A stretch of 64,000 nucleotides of DNA from Nitrosarchaeum sp. (GTDB lineage Archaea > Thermoproteota > Nitrososphaeria > Nitrososphaerales > Nitrosopumilaceae): NCBI GenBank assembly GCA_003569705.1, contig BGOU01000007.1, positions 62,001-126,000 of the forward strand, read 5' to 3'. The translations under genes and the position numbers were made by a program. The notes beneath the pieces were generated by a model. It ran no database searches and was not told where the DNA came from. It saw only the letters and a program-made list of their open reading frames with translations. Numbering within the stretch: the first letter of the stretch is position 1; every line of letters begins with the position of its first letter. Shown here in pieces: positions 38,229-46,803 of the stretch.

Positions 38229-39587
38229 TTAACTCATTGAGCTAACTTGTTCTTTACAAAGACTGGCATTGCATCTGCATGTTGCATCACATAAACAAGA
38301 ACCATGCATTTCACAATCACATTCAGAACCAATTTCTGCAGATGCCGCACAACCACATGCTGCTTCCTCCTTACTACTAGGAAGAGATGGGGGTTGACTC
38401 TGTTTTTGGTCTTCATACACACTTCTAGTTTGTGCATAATCAGAAGTATCAGCAAGCTGTGCTTCGCCCCTATTAGTTTGATAGCCACCAGAAGACGCAC
38501 TTGTTTGATAGCTTACTAGTCTACTTGGATCAATTCCTTGTTGACCGGTTGTTTGATTCTTTAGTGCCCTATTACTAAAAATGAAAAACGCAATACCGCC
38601 AATTGCAGCCATTCCTGCCATGCCATAAACTATTGTTACTGGAAATCCACCAGAAGAAGTTGTTTGGTATCCTGCTGGAGGAGTTGGTGTAAGTCCTACA
38701 ATTTCCAAACCATCAAGTACATCTATTGCACCAAATCCAATTGCAGCAATATTTCCTTGATCAGATGATTGTACACTTCTAACTACATAATCTTGATCAG
38801 CAGATACTGGTGCTTCAAAAACTCTTTCCACTTGTCTTCCTTCTCTAAGACTACTTTCACCCATTGTCCATTTAGATACAACAAATCCAGATATGGACTC
38901 GTCTAATCCAAATGTAGCAGCGTCTGCAGTAACTCCAGTAGGATCAAACAAAAAGTGCCAGTTAGTCATTGGCTGTTCTAAAATATAATCAGCATTGATA
39001 AGGCCTTTTGATAATATTGTATCTGCGTCAGTTCCTGCAAGAATGTCATACACTGCAGGTTCTTTGTCTTTTAACAATGATATAGGTAAATTGATTTCTA
39101 CACCGTCAATTATAACAGAATCATTAGTACTCATTCCTCTCCAACCCATATCAACTAAGGTACGAATTTGATCTTTAGTAATTACATAGTCACTGATAGT
39201 ACCTTTTAGAATTACTCTATAATCAACAGAAGTAGTAAGATCTCTACCCTTAAGATGAAAATCATAAGAAACGTTTAGATCAGAAATTTGTGCATGACTT
39301 CCATCAGATCTAATTTTTTGATTAAGTTTTGCGATTAATTCTTGAACACCAGGGTTTGTTGCATCTGCAGAACCAGTAACTGACCATTCCTTTTCATGTA
39401 GTTCATCAAATATTTTTCCGCCATTTGGATATTCAATAAAGATAGTTTTCTGAAAATTATAAGAGAACGGAGAGGCATTGCTATTAGGATTAATTCTAGC
39501 ATCAATTTGTGCTGCCCAAACAGAAGAGCTTGATCCAATTACAAACAAACCAGCAATCAAAACTGCTAAAAATACAGTCCTAGACAC
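38229..39587 (-). CDS. Membrane-anchored secreted protein with a Cys-rich (CxC) cytoplasmic tail
   Basis: A 452-residue protein. Signal peptide at residues 1-25 (ending near VWAAQ). A large extracytoplasmic domain (about 26-310) is followed by one membrane span (about 315-339). The tail of about 113 residues ends in four CxC motifs, CGC, CDC, CLC and CRC, plus a last Cys: nine Cys in about 35 residues, metallothionein-like. By topology the tail would face the cytoplasm. It could bind Cu or Zn and report on or buffer metals (inference). I recognise no family. It is convergent with the RNase P RNA gene. Confidence 0.75.
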   Translation of the reverse strand: MSRTVFLAVLIAGLFVIGSSSSVWAAQIDARINPNSNASPFSYNFQKTIFIEYPNGGKIFDELHEKEWSVTGSADATNPGVQELIAKLNQKIRSDGSHAQISDLNVSYDFHLKGRDLTTSVDYRVILKGTISDYVITKDQIRTLVDMGWRGMSTNDSVIIDGVEINLPISLLKDKEPAVYDILAGTDADTILSKGLINADYILEQPMTNWHFLFDPTGVTADAATFGLDESISGFVVSKWTMGESSLREGRQVERVFEAPVSADQDYVVRSVQSSDQGNIAAIGFGAIDVLDGLEIVGLTPTPPAGYQTTSSGGFPVTIVYGMAGMAAIGGIAFFIFSNRALKNQTTGQQGIDPSRLVSYQTSASSGGYQTNRGEAQLADTSDYAQTRSVYEDQKQSQPPSLPSSKEEAACGCAASAEIGSECDCEMHGSCLCDATCRCNASLCKEQVSSMS

Positions 39588-39701
39588 GAATAAAATCGAC
39601 AGTTAATTAGTAATAAACTTATCCTCCAAAATTAGATCGGTGATTTCTGAAAAAGTAATATGGAGTAACAGCAAATGGTTTTAGAGATTTAGGAGAATGA
39701 A

Positions 39702-40622
39702 ATGATTACAGTATTAGCAGGCGGAACAGGTTCGGTAAAACTAGTCAGAGGATTAGTAGCTCAGGAATCCAAAGTCAACGTAATAACTAACGTTGGGGAC
39801 AATTATTGGCTTTATGGACTATACGTGTGTCCAGATATTGATACTATCATCTACGGTCTGGCTGATTTACTGGATCAAGAAAGAGGATGGGGAATCAAAA
39901 AAGACACATTCAATTTTCTAAGACAGATGGAGGTGTTTGGAGAAGAGACGTGGTTTAGAGTTGGAGACAGAGATGCTGCAACTCACTTGATAAGAACAAA
40001 CATGTTAAAAAATGGTAAAAATTTGAGCGATATTACAAAATGGATGTGTGAAAAATTTGCGGTCACGGCAAACATAATTCCAGTTACAGATAACAGCATA
40101 GAAACAAGAATAACTACAGACAAAGGAGACTTGCATCTTCAAGAATATTGGGTAAAACATCGTGGAAGAGATCCAGTCATCGGAATTCAGTATATCGGGG
40201 CAGACAAAGCACGTCCAAATCCTGAAGCAGTAAATGCAATTCATGATGCAGACATGGTAATTTTAGCGCCAGGAAATCCATTAACATCCATTGGTCCAAT
40301 GTTACAAATCAAAGGAATTAGAAAAGAACTTTCAAAAATTAAAAAGAAGGTAGTTGCAGTTAGTCCACTTATCGGGGATAAAGCCATTAGTGGTCCAGCA
40401 GCAAAATACATGGAAGCTGCAGGAATTGAAACAAACGCATATGGTCTTGCAAAAATGTATTCAGATGTATGTTCAAACATAGTAGTAGATACAAAAGATA
40501 GATTACTTGTAAAGAAAATTCAAAGTCTAGATATGAAAGTATATGAGACAAAAATTACAATGAACAATAAATTAGCTGAAGATGCATTAGCAAATTTCAT
40601 TTTAAAACAAATACACGTCTAA
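39702..40622 (+). CDS. cofD: 2-phospho-L-lactate transferase CofD
   Basis: CofD transfers the phospholactyl group to the F420 precursor FO, making F420-0. The 306-residue protein begins MITVLAGGTGSVKLVRGL. It has the family blocks VNVITNVGDNYWLYGLYVCP and DADMVILAPGNPLTSIGPML, and VAVSPLIGDKAISGPAAKYM near the end. Length is normal. CofC follows after a single base, so the two are co-transcribed. CofE is at 0.7-1.4 kb and CofG/CofH at 62-64 kb. Confidence 0.96.
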   Translation: MITVLAGGTGSVKLVRGLVAQESKVNVITNVGDNYWLYGLYVCPDIDTIIYGLADLLDQERGWGIKKDTFNFLRQMEVFGEETWFRVGDRDAATHLIRTNMLKNGKNLSDITKWMCEKFAVTANIIPVTDNSIETRITTDKGDLHLQEYWVKHRGRDPVIGIQYIGADKARPNPEAVNAIHDADMVILAPGNPLTSIGPMLQIKGIRKELSKIKKKVVAVSPLIGDKAISGPAAKYMEAAGIETNAYGLAKMYSDVCSNIVVDTKDRLLVKKIQSLDMKVYETKITMNNKLAEDALANFILKQIHV

Positions 40623-40623
40623 T

Positions 40624-41262
40624 TTGAAAATTGCAGCAATTATTCCTGTAAAGACTTTCTCTCTAGCAAAAACGCGTTTAGATTTATCATCGCAACAAAA
40701 AGAAGAGATATGCAAAATTATGTTAGAAGAGATATTACATGTATTATCAATTTCTCCACAAATTGAAAAAACAATAATAGTAACAAAAGAAGAAAAGGCA
40801 ATTGAAATTGGCAAAAAATACAATGCAATAATCATCCCAGACAATGAAGAAAAAAGCGTCAACAGTGCAGTTGCTCTAGCTGACAAATATCTTTTAGAAA
40901 ATCAATTTGATGCATCAATTGTTTTTCCACAAGACATACCATTCATCAAAACTCAGGATATTGATTTTATGTTAAACTACAAAATACCTCCAAATTTTGT
41001 AATAGTTGTACCCTCTAGAAGATTTGATGGTACAAATGCGCTTGTAAGAATGCCAATAGATTTGATGATAACACATTATGATGAAGATAGTTACAAAATT
41101 CACATGAACACTGCAAAAGAGTATACAAGAAACGTATCACTTGTTTTTGTAAAAAGAATAATGTTAGATGTAGATAACATGGAGGATCTTAAATTCCTCC
41201 TAGAACAAAATGAGAAACCAGAGATTACAGAAAAAATTAAAAGCATTTTAGATTCAAAATAA
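40624..41262 (+). CDS. cofC: 2-phospho-L-lactate guanylyltransferase CofC
   Basis: CofC activates phospholactate (or phosphoenolpyruvate in some groups) with GTP to supply CofD. The 212-residue protein starts at TTG 40624, one base after the cofD stop, with IPVKTFSLAKTRL, the family's nucleotidyltransferase start. It also has PDNEEKSVNSAVALAD, FPQDIPFIKTQDIDFM and VPSRRFDGTNALV. Translational coupling to cofD is likely. Actual acceptor preference cannot be read from sequence. Confidence 0.94.
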   Translation: MKIAAIIPVKTFSLAKTRLDLSSQQKEEICKIMLEEILHVLSISPQIEKTIIVTKEEKAIEIGKKYNAIIIPDNEEKSVNSAVALADKYLLENQFDASIVFPQDIPFIKTQDIDFMLNYKIPPNFVIVVPSRRFDGTNALVRMPIDLMITHYDEDSYKIHMNTAKEYTRNVSLVFVKRIMLDVDNMEDLKFLLEQNEKPEITEKIKSILDSK

Positions 41263-41342
41263 GAAAAACATCACATTTTAGATAAATTAGTTAATTCCAG
41301 ATGAAGATCACCATCAGGTTTATAAGAAATGAATTAGCAATG

Positions 41343-41350
41343 GTTATATA
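41343..41350 (+). promoter_or_regulatory. TATA box of the tfb gene
   Basis: TTATATA at about 41343-41350 lies some 34 bases before the ATG at 41381. A transcript starting about 25 bases downstream of the box centre would begin near 41372, leaving a short leader and excluding the upstream TTG at 41366 as the start. Confidence 0.6.
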
Positions 41351-41380
41351 TCATCATAAAAAGTTTTGAAAGGAAAAAAA

Positions 41381-42289
41381 ATGGTCAAAAATGTAAACCC
41401 AAAAGACAGATGCCCAAGATGTGGTCAAGGCACATTAGTCACAGATGCAACTACGGGAGAGAATTTCTGTGGAAAGTGTGGTTTTGTAATTACTGATAAA
41501 GTTGACGAGTCAGGTCCTGAATGGAGGGCATTTTCTAACGAAGGTGAAAACAAAAGCAGGGCAGGAGTGCCAACTTCATTAGCAATGCACGACATGGGAT
41601 TGGCAACTATCATCAATCCTCAAAACAGAGACGCGACAGGTAAACCACTTACTTCTGCCATGAAAAGTACTATTGAAAGACTGAGAACATGGGATAGTAG
41701 AAGTCAAGTTCATGAGCCAATTGATAGAAACTTTAGACAGGCATTTAGCGAACTAGACAGATTAAAAGACAAATTAGCAGTGGGTGATTCAGTTATTGAA
41801 AAAGCAGCTTACATTTATCGTAAAGCATTAGAGAAAGGTCTTGTAAGAGGACGTTCAATTTCAGCATTAATCGCATCTGCACTTTATGCCGCATGCAGAG
41901 ATACAGAAACTCCTAGAACACTAAAAGATATTGGACAAGCAAGCAACATAAAGCGAAAAGACATTGCCAGATGCTATCGTCTATTATTAAGAGAGCTTAA
42001 TTTGAAAATGCCAGTGGTGGATCCTGTGAAATGCATATCAAGAATTGCAAGCAAGGCAGGGTTATCTGAAAAGACAAAAAGAGCAGCCACCAAAATACTG
42101 CAAACTGCAGAAGAACAAAAAATATCTGCAGGAAAAGACCCAATGGGTTTAGCAGCAGCAGCACTTTATGTGGCATGTGTTACAAATGGTGAAAATAAAA
42201 CTCAAAGAGATGTTGCAGAAGCAGCTGGAGTGACAGAAGTCACAATAAGAAATAGGTACAAAGGCTTGAAACTTGCGCTGAACCTCTAA
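41381..42289 (+). CDS. tfb: Transcription initiation factor IIB (TFB)
   Basis: TFB bridges TBP and RNA polymerase at archaeal promoters. The protein has an N-terminal zinc ribbon (CPRCGQ, then CGKCGFV), a B-finger region SGPEWRAFSNEGENKSRAG, and two cyclin-like repeats (about 110-200 and 205-300 of 302 residues). The ATG at 41381 is chosen over an in-frame TTG at 41366, because the TATA box position puts the transcript start between them. An AGGAAA stretch precedes the ATG. Many thaumarchaea have several TFB paralogues; this looks like a full-length canonical one. Confidence 0.97.
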   Translation: MVKNVNPKDRCPRCGQGTLVTDATTGENFCGKCGFVITDKVDESGPEWRAFSNEGENKSRAGVPTSLAMHDMGLATIINPQNRDATGKPLTSAMKSTIERLRTWDSRSQVHEPIDRNFRQAFSELDRLKDKLAVGDSVIEKAAYIYRKALEKGLVRGRSISALIASALYAACRDTETPRTLKDIGQASNIKRKDIARCYRLLLRELNLKMPVVDPVKCISRIASKAGLSEKTKRAATKILQTAEEQKISAGKDPMGLAAAALYVACVTNGENKTQRDVAEAAGVTEVTIRNRYKGLKLALNL

Positions 42290-42390
42290 GTGAATTTAAA
42301 ATTATCAATCAATTACAATACAATATAGAGAAAACAATCAGACTAAATTGGATTTGATGTTTCTTAAACAAATGAATTTTCAATAACATA

Positions 42391-43383
42391 CTATTCAATT
42401 TTTAATGTTTGTTCTTTTTTTGAATTAAAATAAGTAATCAACAATACAGAAACCGAAAATATGCCAGATATCAAAAATAACATTTCCATAGTATTAATCA
42501 GAGGATGTGAAAATGCTGCCTCAATTGTCATCTCATTAGTCTGAGATACAAAATTTGCATATGAAAATATAAAATAATTTGTACCCCAATGAACAAGAAT
42601 TGCAGTTATCAGACCGAATCGGAAATAGAGCCAACCAAGTATAATTCCACTCACAGTAGCCTGTGCAAATTTTCCTTCACTCCACGGTTCACCAGTCATA
42701 ATATGAGCTAGTCCAAAAAAGATACCAACTAAAACTATCAAAAACAAAATTTTTCTAGAATTATAGATATGTAAATTACGATTTGGATTCCAAATAGATT
42801 TGAAAAAATGTTTTATAGATAATTTATGGGAATAAAACACAAAAAGTGGCAAACCAATGAGAATTACTCGAAATCCAATTTCTTCAACAATGGGGGATAG
42901 GCTCACATACAAAAACTGAGCCAAATTATTATCTACAGATGGAGGAACAGTGACTATTCCAAATCCCTGTTGAATAAAATCGATGATTATAGACATCAAA
43001 ATTAGAATCGAAAACCATTTCGTTATTGTAATCATATAGTTTGATTTTGTTTCTAATTTTTCACGACTGAGATTTGCAGATAATGCTTTTAAAAATCCTT
43101 TATCAGGACCAAACATAGCTATTGTAAAAAGAATGGCATAGATAGACCATAAAACAATAAAGACGTCACCTATTTCAATATCAAACGGAGTAAGATATCC
43201 AAGTTCTTTAAAAATATCAAGATTGTTTAACGGGTACTGAAAATTTATGTCATCTCCAATATCAGTATTAAACACAACAAATACTCCAAATGGAAATGAC
43301 AAGAGCATCATGCCAAATATGACAGACAAAAGTGCGAAATGAGGAATTCCTATAATTTGAAGAATCTTATTTGATACTTGCAA
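42391..43383 (-). CDS. CPBP-family intramembrane metalloprotease (CAAX protease-like)
   Basis: A 330-residue membrane protein with about eight hydrophobic segments. The family motifs are EEIGFR (about 167-172, the EExxxR signature), FGLAH (about residue 226), and a second His in HWGTNYFIF. These residues bind the metal in CPBP (Abi) proteases, some of which process prenylated proteins or act in bacteriocin immunity. The substrate is unknown. It is 8 bases downstream of the aIF1 gene on the same strand. Confidence 0.88.
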   Translation of the reverse strand: MQVSNKILQIIGIPHFALLSVIFGMMLLSFPFGVFVVFNTDIGDDINFQYPLNNLDIFKELGYLTPFDIEIGDVFIVLWSIYAILFTIAMFGPDKGFLKALSANLSREKLETKSNYMITITKWFSILILMSIIIDFIQQGFGIVTVPPSVDNNLAQFLYVSLSPIVEEIGFRVILIGLPLFVFYSHKLSIKHFFKSIWNPNRNLHIYNSRKILFLIVLVGIFFGLAHIMTGEPWSEGKFAQATVSGIILGWLYFRFGLITAILVHWGTNYFIFSYANFVSQTNEMTIEAAFSHPLINTMEMLFLISGIFSVSVLLITYFNSKKEQTLKIE

Positions 43384-43390
43384 TGTCTAT

Positions 43391-43699
43391 CTAATGAAGT
43401 TCGATGCTGGATTCAGGAAATCCTAAATGGATCAGAGTATCTTTAATGGTATCTCTATGATCGCCTTGAAGGAATATGTAGCCATCTTTTGCAGTTCCAC
43501 CGCAAGCATATTTGTTTTTTAATTCTTTAGCGACAGTTTCTAAATTATTTAATTTAGGATCCAATCCTTCAATCATAGTTCCTTTTTTCTTGAATCGTCG
43601 AGTTTCCAAACGAATTATAATTTTTGTACTATCTTTAGCAAGTTCACCACAAGCGCATAGATCTTCAGGAAGACCACATGTATTACAAATTACCGCCAT
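43391..43699 (-). CDS. Translation initiation factor aIF1 (SUI1/eIF1 family)
   Basis: A 102-residue SUI1-domain protein that helps select start codons on the small ribosomal subunit. It has RLETRRFKKKGTMIEGLDP and the YACGGTAKDGYIFLQGDHRD block that typifies eIF1/SUI1. An N-terminal Cys cluster (CNTCGLPEDLCACG) could bind zinc, as in many archaeal members. It is co-oriented with the CPBP protease gene. Confidence 0.95.
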   Translation of the reverse strand: MAVICNTCGLPEDLCACGELAKDSTKIIIRLETRRFKKKGTMIEGLDPKLNNLETVAKELKNKYACGGTAKDGYIFLQGDHRDTIKDTLIHLGFPESSIELH

Positions 43700-43803
43700 A
43701 CGTTCTAAATTATTCCGATTTTACGCACTATTAAGCCTTGTTTGAAATATGAATGAAATTGAAAAATAATTGTATTTTTTAGAGAGAAATCATAACTCAA
43801 CAC

Positions 43804-44136
43804 ATGTCAAAAGATCTTACAAAAAAGGCGGCAGAAATGTTATTGAACGGAGCAACTTTGCTAAGCGAACCATGCCCATATTGTTCAGGGGTAAGAGTAA
43901 TGAAAGCAGGTCATGCATTATGCATCAGTTGTGGTAGAGAACCTGAAAAAAAAGAAATTCCAGTCAAAGTCGAACAACAGACAGAAAAAACAGGACTAGA
44001 GATCACATTAGAAAAAAAATTATCCGAATTATCCAAAGAATTAGAACAAGAAACCAATCATGAAAAGCAACAAGAGATACTAAGATCAATTAATTCCCTC
44101 ATAGAAACCATAGAAAAGGTAAAGCACAAACAATAA
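43804..44136 (+). CDS. Sjogren syndrome/scleroderma autoantigen 1 (p27) family zinc protein
   Basis: A 110-residue protein. The N-terminal part has the pattern LLSEPCPYCSG followed by CISCGREP, a four-Cys zinc site, as in the archaeal UPF0148 family related to human autoantigen p27. The C-terminal half is a Glu/Lys-rich helix likely to form a coiled coil. Function is unclear in archaea. It precedes the Sec61-beta gene by 37 bases. Confidence 0.85.
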   Translation: MSKDLTKKAAEMLLNGATLLSEPCPYCSGVRVMKAGHALCISCGREPEKKEIPVKVEQQTEKTGLEITLEKKLSELSKELEQETNHEKQQEILRSINSLIETIEKVKHKQ

Positions 44137-44173
44137 AGTATTTATGTCAAAATTCAAGCTTTGAAAAACAGCA

Positions 44174-44341
44174 ATGAGCAGTAAAAAGAAAGGGGCCCCA
44201 CTACCAGCATCAAGTGGCGGTCTCATGCGATTCTTTGAGGATGAGACTAAAGGATTCAAAGTTGATCCAAAAATTGTTATTTCAATCCCAATTAGCTTAA
44301 TTGTGGCTTCATGGTTAGTTGATATTTTTATATCTCCGTGA
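44174..44341 (+). CDS. secG: Preprotein translocase subunit Sec61-beta (SecG-like)
   Basis: A 55-residue tail-anchored protein: MSSKKKGAPLPASSGGLMRF, then an acidic linker and one membrane span (about residues 34-53), ending IFISP. The N-terminal SSGGLMRFFE pattern is typical of archaeal Sec61-beta. It is a small subunit of the SecYEG/Sec61 protein-conducting channel in the cytoplasmic membrane. The DUF2070 gene starts 6 bases downstream and is probably in the same transcript. Confidence 0.9.
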   Translation: MSSKKKGAPLPASSGGLMRFFEDETKGFKVDPKIVISIPISLIVASWLVDIFISP

Positions 44342-44347
44342 TAGTAC

Positions 44348-46090
44348 ATGGAAAAATCTTCAGATGATGTTTCAAATATACACAATAGGTTTTCCCTTAC
44401 ATTAATCAATCCGGCATCACATTACTTTTCTCTTGTAGGATCATTAGTAATTGCGGCAGTAATTACAGCTACAGTTTATTTTGGATATCATCTTAATTCA
44501 GATGAAATTTGGTTTAGAATTCCAGTTGTAATTGGAATATTGGCATTAACTCAGTTAATAGATACACATTTCACCAGAAAAAAAGAATATTCAAAATCAT
44601 TACACGCATCTCTTTTTGGAAATATGTTGTGGATTGCAATATTACTAATGGGGTTACTTGCAAGTGTTGTACTAGCAAAAGAAACATCATTGTTCTTTGT
44701 AACATATGGAATGTTCCTATTTGCTAGTTTTAGAATTGGGATTTTCACTACAACATTGGGTGCAAGTATTAGAAAAGCATGGGCCATATGCATGGTACAA
44801 CCACTTGCCATGTTCTTAGTAATGATTCCTTATGACATGTGGAGTTCGATGTTGACAAATCCGATGGCAATAGGGTTTGGATCAGTATTTTTGATAATTG
44901 CCAGTGTTTGGTCTGTATTGACAGATAGAGCTGGAAGACCAGGTATGGAAAGCACACACAGAACAATACAAGCATACTTGGCATCACAAGGCAATGATTT
45001 TACAGAAGCTGAAGAAATCATCGAACAGCGTTCATACAAAACTAAAGTATCTACATCTCAAATAAGACTACGTTCATCAAATGGAGATACAGAATTCAGG
45101 ATGGTGTTACCTGAGATTCATCCAGGCCCATATCATCCAGTCGGAGGAAGCAACATACCATATTTGATTTACAAAAATCTAGATTCTTCAGCAATGATCA
45201 TGCACAGTATTTCAGATCACTCGTTAAATCTTCCATCAAAAAATGAGGTTGAAAATTATTTAAAAAATCTAGACAAAAGCATAGTCAAAGAAGAAGGACT
45301 AGTATGCACAGAACCAGTAACTGTTCAAATTAACAAAGCCAGAGTCACAGGTTTACTCTTTGGAAATAATCCACTGTTATTTCTCTCATTATCACCACAT
45401 GGTATGGAAGATATTCCAAACTATATGAAAAAAGAAATAGAACAGTATGCCAAAAATAGAAACTTTGTCAGAATATTGATTGTCGATTGTCATAATGCAA
45501 TGGGTGCAGAAATTTCAAAAGAAGATGGAGAAGATATGCTAAAAGCAGCAAAATCTTGTCTGGATTCTTTAATGATAAAGGATAGTTACCCAATAGAATT
45601 TGGGTATGCAAATTCAGACAGTATGGATGTATGGACTGAGGATTTAGGAATGGGCGGTTTAGGAATAGTATGCCTAAAAATTAATGACAAAAAATTCTTT
45701 CTTGGTTGGGCAGATGCAAATAATATGGAAAATGGAGTCAGGGAGAAAATCGTAGAGAATTTTACAAAAAGTGGATATCAGTTATTAGAAATTTGTACTT
45801 CGGATACACATTATGCCCCAGTTAAAGCCAGAAACAGAAATGGATACTATCAATTAGGATTAATCACAGGTGCAGAAAAAATATCCAAATGGTTTTTGGA
45901 AATTGCAAATAATGCAGAATCAAAAATAACATCAGCAAAATTTGAAATTTTAGAAAATGAGACAGATGTAAAAATTATGGGTGATGGAATATACGAAGAT
46001 TATTCCAAAGCGCTAGATAATTCTCTAAAGATAACAAAAGGATTCATGATTGGAAGTGTCATATTATTCATAATTACTTTGTTCCTATAG
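44348..46090 (+). CDS. DUF2070 family membrane protein
   Basis: A 580-residue archaeal protein. An N-terminal membrane domain (about residues 25-200, with six or more hydrophobic segments) is followed by a large soluble domain (about 200-555) containing PEIHPGPYHPVGGSN, VDCHNAMG, and EICTSDTHYAPVKARNRNGY. A final hydrophobic segment lies at the C-terminus. His and Asp motifs suggest a hydrolase-like metal centre, but the function is unknown. It follows sec61-beta by 6 bases and overlaps the convergent nuclease gene by 17 bases. Confidence 0.92.
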   Translation: MEKSSDDVSNIHNRFSLTLINPASHYFSLVGSLVIAAVITATVYFGYHLNSDEIWFRIPVVIGILALTQLIDTHFTRKKEYSKSLHASLFGNMLWIAILLMGLLASVVLAKETSLFFVTYGMFLFASFRIGIFTTTLGASIRKAWAICMVQPLAMFLVMIPYDMWSSMLTNPMAIGFGSVFLIIASVWSVLTDRAGRPGMESTHRTIQAYLASQGNDFTEAEEIIEQRSYKTKVSTSQIRLRSSNGDTEFRMVLPEIHPGPYHPVGGSNIPYLIYKNLDSSAMIMHSISDHSLNLPSKNEVENYLKNLDKSIVKEEGLVCTEPVTVQINKARVTGLLFGNNPLLFLSLSPHGMEDIPNYMKKEIEQYAKNRNFVRILIVDCHNAMGAEISKEDGEDMLKAAKSCLDSLMIKDSYPIEFGYANSDSMDVWTEDLGMGGLGIVCLKINDKKFFLGWADANNMENGVREKIVENFTKSGYQLLEICTSDTHYAPVKARNRNGYYQLGLITGAEKISKWFLEIANNAESKITSAKFEILENETDVKIMGDGIYEDYSKALDNSLKITKGFMIGSVILFIITLFL

Positions 46091-46709
46091 TTTTCATTTG
46101 ATCGAGATTACCATAAAATTCATCTACAAACGATGAAAATTGAAAAATCGGAACTATTGGCACTCTGTCTATAAAATCAATCTTGTCGTGATACAAAGTC
46201 ACAATTACAGGCACAGCTATGGCACCAGGAGTTTTTAAAATGTAATGTTTTGTTCTTGCAATCTGTTTTTTTACTGCAGAAGATAAAGTGGAAGAACTGT
46301 AACGTTTCCAATGTTTGCAATCAATTAACATAGCAACACCTAATCGTATACCAACAACATCAATTTCCATTCGGGGTTTGGTAAGAATTAAATTTTTTAT
46401 AATTGCAAAGTTTTTAGAGTATAAAATTTCAGCAGCTAACCCTTCAAAATCCTTCCAGTTCAACATAATTGAAATTTCATCTAGAGGGCCGCCATTTTTT
46501 ATGAGTTCAATTGCAGCTTTTAGTTTATCACCATCTTCAAAATAGTACTTGTTTTCTTGTTTTGTTCCAATTCCAGTTTCAATATAGCCATCTAGAATTT
46601 TTTGCGAATCAACAGTATTTGTTTTTGTAATTGCAGTAAAATCTTCAACAGAAATACCACCAGGGATAATCCCATTTAGTCCAGTTAACATATTTTGATT
46701 AAATTTCAT
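46074..46709 (-). CDS. Mrr/restriction-endonuclease-like (PD-(D/E)xK) protein
   Basis: A 211-residue protein. The N-terminal part (about 1-85) looks like a winged-helix region. The C-terminal part has a nuclease fold of Mrr type: Glu94 in FEGLAAEIL, Asp117 in MEIDVVG, and Asp130 with Lys132 in LIDCKHW, which form the PD-(D/E)xK catalytic set. It may be a DNA-repair or structure-specific nuclease rather than a restriction enzyme. No methyltransferase is adjacent. It overlaps the 3' end of the DUF2070 gene (convergent). Confidence 0.75.
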   Translation of the reverse strand: MKFNQNMLTGLNGIIPGGISVEDFTAITKTNTVDSQKILDGYIETGIGTKQENKYYFEDGDKLKAAIELIKNGGPLDEISIMLNWKDFEGLAAEILYSKNFAIIKNLILTKPRMEIDVVGIRLGVAMLIDCKHWKRYSSSTLSSAVKKQIARTKHYILKTPGAIAVPVIVTLYHDKIDFIDRVPIVPIFQFSSFVDEFYGNLDQMKTIGTK

Positions 46710-46803
46710 ATTATTTTTCTTTGGTAATTAAGATGATATAGGTTTTAGGAGATATTATCAAGAGGTTATTATGAAATAGGTTTTATTACAACCAAACTAA
46801 ATA

